Source: an uncultured Collinsella sp.
GTDB lineage: Bacteria > Actinomycetota > Coriobacteriia > Coriobacteriales > Coriobacteriaceae
DNA: 13,751 nucleotides
Assembly (NCBI GenBank): GCA_958372035.1
Contig: CATXML010000017.1
Location: forward strand, 1 to 13,751
Direction of reading: 5' to 3'
Shown here: positions 7,129-12,754 of the stretch, one piece after another
Position numbering within the stretch: position 1 is the stretch's first letter
How the letters are laid out: each line of letters starts with the position of its first letter
Translations under genes and position numbers: made by a program
The notes under the pieces: model-generated
Databases searched by the model: none
Told to the model about the DNA's origin: nothing
The model's input: only the letters and a program-made list of their open reading frames with translations

Positions 7129-8509
7129 ATAGTAGTTGCTCGAGTCCAACAAGCCTCGCGCTGCTTGCTTGAGCCGCTCTATTTTGACACGCTTTGGTAA
7201 ATCCACTCTTGCTAAACAAGTAGCACTGTTTGATCGGCTGGCCCAGCAGCGCGCTGCGTCGCTCGAGTGTTTCAAGAACGTCGGTATCTACGGGCTCGTT
7301 TCTCCATTTGCACTCGCCAACGATGAGCTCCCCATCGGCGTCCTCAAGCACAACGTCAATCTCTTCTTGCCGGCGCGTGTTCGGGTTCGTGCCCCACCAA
7401 GAGCCGATTGCCTTGGGCAGCACATCCAGCTCGCTCTCAACAACCTGCCGCATCAACCACTGGCGGCACACTTCTTCAAATGCAGGACCCACAAAGGTGG
7501 ACAAATCATGCTTGGCGATACGCGCGGCCACAGCGGCTCCGAGCCCCTCCTCAATTGTTCCTGCGTACAGTGGAACAAAACGATACCAAAACCTAAACAG
7601 GTTATCGCAGATCCGATAGACTACCTGGCGTTTTGTTGCCTTTACAACAGGCGTGACGCGCTCAACGATTCGCAGTTCGATCAATGCGTCGAGCAGTCGC
7701 GCGACCTGTGGCGTTGCGAGGTGGGTAACATCGGCAATCTCTTTGGAGCGTACATAGCCGTTGGCAATGGCGGTTATGACGGCATTGTAGATAGCCGGGC
7801 TGCGGACCTCTTGCAGCAGATAGTTCTGGGGTTCGGCATACAAAAACGCATCTTGACGCAACAGCGCATGCTCAAGGTTCCATTGAGTGGAACGCGTGCC
7901 ATCGAGCTGTGATAGATAGAGCGGCATCCCGCCAACAACGGAATACAGCTCGATGACCCTTTCGATGGGTGCATCGGGAAGCATGAGCGCCGCGTCGAAG
8001 ATGGTGAAGGGGTCAATGCGCAGCTGCATGGTGCGGCGTCCATAAAGAGGGCTTTGGTGTCCTAGTACCTGGTGTTCCATAAAGCTCATGGACGACCCGC
8101 AGAGTACGAGGAACAGCTTGCTCGTGTCTTTATGTCGATCGATAAGCGTTTGCAGGCACGAAGAGATGCCCGGATCGCTCTCGGCGAGGTAGGGATACTC
8201 GTCAATAATCAGAACGATTCGCTCTGTCTTGGCGTGTTCGAAGACGGATTCGAGTGCAACCTGGATAGAGGGGAACGCTGCTCCTGCGGCGCTATCGCCA
8301 AGTATCTCGCGGCTGAGCAGCGCGAGATTTTCGCTTGCAACGGTTTGCTGCCCAGTAAAGAAGATCACATGGGGTTTGCCCTGTGTAAAGGCGTGAAGCA
8401 GGCTGGTTTTACCTACGCGACGCCTTCCATAGACTACAGCAAACTGAAAGGAACCCTTTTGATAGGCGGTTTCCAGGGATTCAAGCTCTTTCCGACGTCC
8501 AACAAACAT
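7127..8509 (-). CDS. AAA-type ATPase of the DUF234 family with a PD-(D/E)XK-like C-terminus
   Basis: The 460-residue product has an N-terminal P-loop ATPase domain: Walker A GRRRVGKTS at 28-36, Walker B IVLIIDE ending at Glu104, and a sensor-like LCGSS further on. A winged-helix segment (about 245-300, SKEIADVTHLATPQVARLL) follows. The C-terminal part (about 330-460) is the DUF234 region and shows a restriction-nuclease-like core: Asp385 in EEIDVV, then Glu399-x-Lys401 in GECKW. Proteins of this architecture are widespread in archaea and gut bacteria, often strain-variable, and their role is unsettled; a nuclease or DNA-binding function is inference. A GAGG motif lies about 8 bases before the ATG. 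The gene runs against its plus-strand neighbours and has its own repeat-rich control region at 8521-8566. Confidence 0.9.
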   Translation of the reverse strand: MFVGRRKELESLETAYQKGSFQFAVVYGRRRVGKTSLLHAFTQGKPHVIFFTGQQTVASENLALLSREILGDSAAGAAFPSIQVALESVFEHAKTERIVLIIDEYPYLAESDPGISSCLQTLIDRHKDTSKLFLVLCGSSMSFMEHQVLGHQSPLYGRRTMQLRIDPFTIFDAALMLPDAPIERVIELYSVVGGMPLYLSQLDGTRSTQWNLEHALLRQDAFLYAEPQNYLLQEVRSPAIYNAVITAIANGYVRSKEIADVTHLATPQVARLLDALIELRIVERVTPVVKATKRQVVYRICDNLFRFWYRFVPLYAGTIEEGLGAAVAARIAKHDLSTFVGPAFEEVCRQWLMRQVVESELDVLPKAIGSWWGTNPNTRRQEEIDVVLEDADGELIVGECKWRNEPVDTDVLETLERRSALLGQPIKQCYLFSKSGFTKACQNRAAQASSARLVGLEQLL

Positions 8510-8520
8510 GATGTGCCTCG

Positions 8521-8566
8521 CTCATATACGTATTACTAACATATATATTACTAACACGTATATGAG
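8521..8566 (-). promoter_or_regulatory. Inverted and direct repeats in the ATPase control region
   Basis: CTCATATACGT (8521-8531) and ACGTATATGAG (8556-8566) form a perfect 11-bp inverted repeat. The 24 bases between the arms hold two copies of TATTACTAACA (8531-8541 and 8546-8556) spaced 15 bases apart. The block ends 11 bases before the ATPase ATG on the minus strand and abuts its ribosome site. An operator, possibly for autoregulation, is the simplest reading. I see no clear -35; TAATAT within the repeats could act as a -10. Confidence 0.6.
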
Positions 8567-8611
8567 CAACTTTCCACCCGTCAATCGGATGGAACAGAAA
8601 TGACAGCGTTT

Positions 8612-9970
8612 CTACTTAACGTGGCGCTTGAGTCTGGCATAGTCCTGAACTTGCTTTTTGCGCTTGGCGTTGAGGAGGTTGTTGAGGTCGAGCTTCTCGG
8701 CGGTGCAGCGTTTGAGTAGCTTGGAGCTGTCAAAGCCGTTTGACTCAATGTCTTCATCCAGATCGTGCTTGAGCTTGGTCCATTTATTGAGCTGCGAGCG
8801 CACGTAGGCCGCGGGACGTTCTATCTCGTTGGCGATGTCGCGTACGCTGGTGCCCGCTCCAAACAACTCGCGTATCTTTGCCGTCTCCTTGCGCGTGCGC
8901 TCATTTTTGGCATCGGTCTTGCATCGATCGCTGCAGTAGTGCCGTTTGACGCCACGATGCCCGGCAAGTGAATAGGCGCGTCCGCACTGCTCGCAATAGC
9001 CAATTTTGACGGTGCTCAGCTTGCGTGAAAAATCAAACCAGAGCCACGAGAGATAGCTGTCAAAGGAGAGGAACCCTGTGGACTCGTTACCCTGGAACAC
9101 ATCCACGTGCGCGCCCGAGAGATGCGAGATCACGAGCGCCTGCACCAAAGCGGTGAGTGCATCGCGGTCATCGTTTTCAAGTTCTTCGCGGCGCTCCTGG
9201 ATATCTGCTTGAGGGTCGATTACATAGAAGCTCTCCTCGCTATTGCTGACCTTGAGCCGCGCTGAAATCTCCGAGCTGGAGTCTTCGTCCATGTAGAACA
9301 TCGCCTGCAAAACACTGAAGTCATTGGCGGTGAGCTCGTGTTCAAAAGAGAGCACGTTGAGTGCAACGAGGGATTCTTCCTCGTCGATCATAAACATAAA
9401 GGCGTAGAAATATCCCGCATCGGATTCGATTTTGCGCACGATGGGCAGGCTTTTGAATGAGTCGGTATAATCACCGCCCGCCCTCAGGATAGTGGTGTAG
9501 ATCTTGAAGGATGACCCGTTTGCCGCGCAGGTCACCACTGATTTCTCGATTCTTTCCAATGCGGAGACCTTTGCGATGGTGCAGCTCCCGTTGAGGTATT
9601 CCTGGATGCGCATGGCAATAAGTGCTGCCATCGCGGCATTGGCCCAATCGCGTACGGATTCTATTGCGTGCTTGCCAAAAAGCGGCCCGGTCTGTTCGGC
9701 GTAATCAAGTACGTTAAAGAGGCTTGCGCGGAAGGGCTGCTCTTTAACGGCGGTGGGTTCGATGCATGATGCCAGCCTGATCAGATCGGCATGGCGCTCG
9801 CTGTGTGCGGGCCCTTCGTTGCTTTTGTTGCCGGCCAGCTCGGTGGGCATGTAGAGTTCAAAGACAAGCTGGGCCTCGCCAACGGGCCTATTGGGTTCGT
9901 TCTCTATGAGGTTGACTTTCTTAAACGGAATCGAACCTTCAACGGTGCGTGTTTGGGAGAACTCAAACAT
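8612..9970 (-). CDS. Putative DNA-binding protein with a Cys4 zinc finger and helix-turn-helix
   Basis: The 452-residue product belongs to no family I can name with certainty. The first 300 residues look like a mixed alpha/beta, sensor-like region with no catalytic motif I recognise. Near the C-terminus is a Cys4 finger: Cys326-x2-Cys329 and Cys346-x3-Cys350 with a basic segment between and after. It recalls the CGNR-type fingers of actinobacterial regulators, although the CGNR signature itself is absent. It is followed by a predicted helix-turn-helix at about 374-397 (SVRDIANEIERPAAYVRSQL) and a Lys/Arg-rich tail. This supports nucleic-acid binding, most simply transcriptional control. AGGGGT lies 5 bases before the ATG. 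It faces away from the gene at 10110 and reads toward the ATPase, 102 bases ahead. Read-through into the ATPase is possible but not shown. Confidence 0.6.
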   Translation of the reverse strand: MFEFSQTRTVEGSIPFKKVNLIENEPNRPVGEAQLVFELYMPTELAGNKSNEGPAHSERHADLIRLASCIEPTAVKEQPFRASLFNVLDYAEQTGPLFGKHAIESVRDWANAAMAALIAMRIQEYLNGSCTIAKVSALERIEKSVVTCAANGSSFKIYTTILRAGGDYTDSFKSLPIVRKIESDAGYFYAFMFMIDEEESLVALNVLSFEHELTANDFSVLQAMFYMDEDSSSEISARLKVSNSEESFYVIDPQADIQERREELENDDRDALTALVQALVISHLSGAHVDVFQGNESTGFLSFDSYLSWLWFDFSRKLSTVKIGYCEQCGRAYSLAGHRGVKRHYCSDRCKTDAKNERTRKETAKIRELFGAGTSVRDIANEIERPAAYVRSQLNKWTKLKHDLDEDIESNGFDSSKLLKRCTAEKLDLNNLLNAKRKKQVQDYARLKRHVK

Positions 9971-10109
9971 TGTTACCCCTGTCTCTAGCTGCAGGTTTAA
10001 TAGCGTAGCACGTTTAGGAAAATTACCCGGTCAAAATCTCTATATCGGATAAACGACAAATCGTATCTTGTGATCGTCAAGAAAAGGGGTAACGAGAAAG
10101 GACCCGATT
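9971..10109. promoter_or_regulatory. Divergent control region with a mirrored 9-base motif
   Basis: The gap separates two divergently transcribed genes. GTTACCCCT (9972-9980) and AGGGGTAAC (10085-10093) are exact reverse complements, each lying just ahead of one start codon. On each transcript the motif reads AGGGGTAAC. For the minus-strand gene this is the ribosome site itself. For the plus-strand gene a second site, AAAGGA (10097-10102), is closer to the ATG. The middle is A/T-rich and suits two promoters; TTGACC on the minus strand (complement of 10031-10036) is a possible -35 without a matching -10. Confidence 0.4.
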
Positions 10110-10727
10110 ATGCATTGCAAACAGTGTGGAGCAGAGATTAACGACGGCGCCAAGTTCTGCGGCGTGTGCGGAACGCCTACGGTCGCGGCTGCGGCCAGCG
10201 CGGTGGGGGATGCGATTTACGTCGAGGCCCAGCCGATTGAGAGCCAGTCTGTCGAGGCTCAGTTTCAAGCGGCGGAGGATGCAGAGGCCGCTGCTTGCCT
10301 GCAGGATTCGCTTCACGAGTCCATCGGGTCGCTTGGGCGAGCAGCGGTGATTTCATTGCTCTATGTGCTCTTTTTCAATTACGTGCTGGGAGGTGGCTCG
10401 CTGGGACTTAACAATATGATTCCGCTGGCGCTGCTTCTGATTGGTCCCTGGAAGGTGATTATCTCGCTGTACCGCAGCGGTGTAAGGCTTCCCTTTGTCT
10501 ATGGTAGCGGCATTATCGGTATCACGATTATGCTAATCGAGCTTGTGGTTCTCGTGGGCCTTCCTGTCGTGGTTCTGATGCTTTTTTACTGGTTGGGCAG
10601 CGTGATTCACGGGGCGGTTCCGGTTGTTCCCGAATTAGCACCGATGACGATCGTGGCGCTCTGGCCTATCGCCTCGGTTGCCAACATCATCTTCAAGGCA
10701 ATCAAGCTGCACATGGTTCGAGCCTAG
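10110..10727 (+). CDS. Small zinc-ribbon protein with several membrane helices
   Basis: The 205-residue product starts with a zinc ribbon (Cys3, Cys6, Cys17, Cys20; KQCGAEINDGAKFCGVCG). A short acidic, Ala/Gln/Glu-rich linker to about residue 72 follows, then three to four hydrophobic segments at roughly 77-94, 101-120, 134-163 and 178-197. It has no large soluble domain, unlike the other zinc-ribbon proteins here. I do not recognise a named family for the membrane part. AAAGGA lies 7 bases before the ATG. The gene diverges from the zinc-finger regulator and is followed after 150 bases by another zinc-ribbon gene in the same direction. Its role is unknown; a membrane partner or anchor for the single-helix family members is a guess. 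Confidence 0.75.
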   Translation: MHCKQCGAEINDGAKFCGVCGTPTVAAAASAVGDAIYVEAQPIESQSVEAQFQAAEDAEAAACLQDSLHESIGSLGRAAVISLLYVLFFNYVLGGGSLGLNNMIPLALLLIGPWKVIISLYRSGVRLPFVYGSGIIGITIMLIELVVLVGLPVVVLMLFYWLGSVIHGAVPVVPELAPMTIVALWPIASVANIIFKAIKLHMVRA

Positions 10728-10877
10728 CAAGTAGCCCGCCGCATGCCTTCCGCATGGGGTCAGGCGAATTTGAAAGGTGAAAGAAAAGGCTTACAGTCGA
10801 GCAAATTGTTCCTGGGCCTTTCCTGTTTGCAGGCTGTGGGCTATCGTTTCGATATGCTGAAGTTCTAGGGGGGATTT

Positions 10878-12371
10878 ATGTACTGCGCAAGCTGCGGGGC
10901 AAAGATCAAAGACGGGGCGCGATTCTGTTCCGCATGCGGAAAACCGTTGGATGTGGATGATGCGCCGGCGAATGCTCAGCAGCCGCTTCCTTCAGGTACA
11001 CCAAAGGCATCTGCTGATAGAAAAGCGACAAGCGATCCTGCTGCATCTCGCGCAGAGAGCGCTTCTCCGGCGCCCTCTGATCATATGTCCTTTGCGGCCT
11101 TTATGATGCAGCGTCGGCAGATCGGCCGTTTTGCTGTGCCTACGTTTGTCACCATTCTTGCAGCAATCATCTTTACCGCTGGTGTCGCTTACGCCCTGGT
11201 CAAAGCTTACGAAGCCTTTGTGCCGCCTCAAGCGCAGCAGCAGGAGCAGCCGGCTGCAGTCGAGAAGAAGTCGTCTAAAAAGAAGGTCGCGGCAACAAAC
11301 AAGAAAGCACGCAAGGCTTACGAGGGCGTGGTTGCGCGTTACGAGGACTTTGCGAGCTATTGCGAGCAGAAGGGGGCTGGTGCTGCCAGCTACGACGACT
11401 GGGCCCAGGGACGCGGTGGTGATTCTGGACTGGGGCAGATATTCGTTTATAACAACCAGACTGCCCCCGGCTTTTTAAGCTACTACTATGCTTTCGATGA
11501 TTTGAACGGCGACGGAATTGACGAGCTGCTTGTTGGGTTTGTCGATGCGCAGAACGATATTTCGGCGATTGTGGGTGCCTACTGCTTTGTTGATGGAGCG
11601 GCTGTTTCGGTTATGCCTTCGTCAGAGATGGTAGGAGGCTCCAGCAATATGACGAATCAGTATGACGGTTTTATTGCTCAGGGTGAGAGCCAAGTCATTA
11701 CTGTCTGTAAGGACGGCATCGTTAAATTTACTTGTAGTCAGGATTGTAACCAGGCAGATTTCTATATTTCGCTTACTGCAAAGGGTCCTGAGGTCGTAGA
11801 CGCGGTGCAAATTCAAAATAAGGAATTCGATAGGCAGAATGGCGCCTACTTGGTGAGGACCGTTGAGGATGGTGGCAAACCGCAGGAGGCGATGGTCCAG
11901 GGGCGTGAGGAAGCGTGCAGAATTCTTGACGAGCTCGCCGGGAAGTATCCGGAGGCCGACATTGAAATGCCGTCCGCAAGCAGCGATATGTGGAAGGCAT
12001 TCAAAGGGGTGGAGCCTTCGGAGGGCTCTTTGAAGGACGGCTCTGGCACTGCGGACGATCGATCTGGCGCATCTCAAGCACCATCTGAAGCGGCATCCGA
12101 TAGCAGCGACGATGGGGAGGCCGCTGCGCGCGGCGATGGCGTGATCGCCGACATGGATGCGTTCATTGCAAACGCCAAGCGCGAGTTGATTGTGCCAGAT
12201 GACGCCTCTATTACGTTCAAGGTCGCTGATAAGCCAAACTATTGGGAGGGGGCGGCAACGTACGTTTGGTACGTCGAGTTTTATAAAGACGGAAAGGTCG
12301 TAGCGTCTGCGGAATGCGGCTCCGAAGGGTACCCATGTCGGTCGATTATGGCCTATCACGAGAGCTGGTAG
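10878..12371 (+). CDS. Zinc-ribbon single-helix membrane protein with calcium-loop-like ectodomain
   Basis: The 497 residues start with a zinc ribbon (Cys3, Cys6, Cys17, Cys20). A Pro/Ala/Ser-rich linker (about 25-68) follows, then FMMQRRQIGRFAVP (75-88) and one membrane helix (about 88-110). The QQQ-rich stalk and the Lys-rich segment after it (129-146) lead into the outer region. The juxtamembrane-plus-helix unit closely matches that of the protein at 4241-5464. The first outer domain (about 147-375) carries DLNGDGIDELL (208-218), a DxNxDG loop like the one in the protein at 5466-7085. A low-complexity Ser/Asp/Gly linker (about 375-420) leads to a small C-terminal domain (about 422-497) with two cysteines, Cys480 and Cys487, that could form a disulfide. 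AGGGGGGA (10867-10874) precedes the ATG. The 150-base gap before it may hold its own promoter. Function is unknown. Confidence 0.75.
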   Translation: MYCASCGAKIKDGARFCSACGKPLDVDDAPANAQQPLPSGTPKASADRKATSDPAASRAESASPAPSDHMSFAAFMMQRRQIGRFAVPTFVTILAAIIFTAGVAYALVKAYEAFVPPQAQQQEQPAAVEKKSSKKKVAATNKKARKAYEGVVARYEDFASYCEQKGAGAASYDDWAQGRGGDSGLGQIFVYNNQTAPGFLSYYYAFDDLNGDGIDELLVGFVDAQNDISAIVGAYCFVDGAAVSVMPSSEMVGGSSNMTNQYDGFIAQGESQVITVCKDGIVKFTCSQDCNQADFYISLTAKGPEVVDAVQIQNKEFDRQNGAYLVRTVEDGGKPQEAMVQGREEACRILDELAGKYPEADIEMPSASSDMWKAFKGVEPSEGSLKDGSGTADDRSGASQAPSEAASDSSDDGEAAARGDGVIADMDAFIANAKRELIVPDDASITFKVADKPNYWEGAATYVWYVEFYKDGKVVASAECGSEGYPCRSIMAYHESW

Positions 12372-12469
12372 CTTTAGCCGAGCCGTTTTGGCATTACAGC
12401 GCGCGCAGCTCTTATACCTTTCCCCTTGTTCCATCCGACGAGTTTAGTTGCGGCTAAAACGGACGTTAC

Positions 12470-12562
12470 GAAGAGCTGACCGAGAGGCCGAACGCGCTCG
12501 CCCGCTCAGCGGATATGCCCCAAAAGGGCATCTGGGGTTCGAACCCTCCCGGTTCTTCGTCA
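12470..12562 (+). tRNA. Degenerate tRNA-Ser(GCU)-like sequence, probably a pseudogene
   Basis: The 93 bases align end to end with a bacterial tRNA-Ser. The acceptor GAAGAGC (12470-12476) pairs fully with GTTCTTC (12552-12558), allowing one G-U. The anticodon stem is CTCGC/GCGGA with GCT at 12504-12506, followed by a long variable arm (ATGCCC...GGGCAT) and the T loop TTCGAAC. Several points argue against a working tRNA. Base 33 is C instead of the invariant U, and 37 is C instead of A. Only one of three D-stem pairs forms. The T stem has a mismatch and two extra bases follow it. The 3' end reads GTCA rather than NCCA. It is best read as a decayed copy of a tRNA-Ser(GCU) gene. A diverged but functional gene is possible, though less likely. 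Confidence 0.55.
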
Positions 12563-12623
12563 GTTGACCAAAGGTGCGACATTATTGCCGCTCATCGGGG
12601 GTGGCTAAATGAGATGACTTGAG

Positions 12624-12637
12624 GGCTATAATTAGCC
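12624..12637 (+). promoter_or_regulatory. Candidate promoter -10 box inside a palindrome, ahead of the SPFH gene
   Basis: TATAAT (12627-12632) lies about 123 bases before the SPFH start. It is embedded in GGCTA-TAAT-TAGCC, a palindrome with 5-bp arms (12624-12628 and 12633-12637). A repressor bound there would cover the -10 box. No convincing -35 is visible at 16-18 bases. The resulting leader would be over 110 bases long and carries two hairpins. Confidence 0.4.
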
Positions 12638-12754
12638 AAGCTAAGTTGGGGACAGATTGAGGCGCACAGGCTTTCGATGCGCCTGTCGACTCGGCAGTTC
12701 ACAATTTATTAGACACGCGGAACGCGTGGTTTGGGATTAACGAAAGGAATCAGC

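Larger units (their letters stand above)
12372..12754. other. Intergenic stretch with a tRNA-like sequence, promoter and leader hairpins
   Basis: This 383-base gap contains no ORF I trust. TTTAGCCG (12373-12380) and CGGCTAAA (12451-12458) are inverted copies about 70 bases apart; they lack a U-run, so I do not call a terminator after the gene ending at 12371. The tRNA-Ser-like sequence lies at 12470-12562 and a promoter at about 12624-12637. Two hairpins sit in the leader of the SPFH gene: AGGCGCA (12660-12666) with TGCGCCT (12678-12684), and CACGCG (12714-12719) with CGCGTG (12723-12728). Confidence 0.5.

Noticed and set aside
7136..8539. Plus-strand ORFs of 258 and 155 codons opposite the ATPase
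   Set aside because: The minus-strand protein has intact Walker A, Walker B and C-terminal motifs, so the plus-strand frames are shadows.
11622..12434. Minus-strand ORF of 270 codons opposite the zinc-ribbon gene at 10878
   Set aside because: The translation is rich in Arg, Leu and Cys with no domain; the opposite frame has a clear zinc ribbon, helix and calcium-loop motif.
12470..12562. tRNA-Sec with a TCA anticodon (CCGC-TCA-GCGG hairpin)
   Set aside because: The acceptor and variable arm fit tRNA-Ser much better, and the alignment places GCT, not TCA, at the anticodon position.
1853..12655. GGGACAG shared by the purF-purM spacer and the SPFH leader as a dispersed repeat
   Set aside because: The common core is too short (about 7-8 bases) to claim a repeat family from two occurrences.
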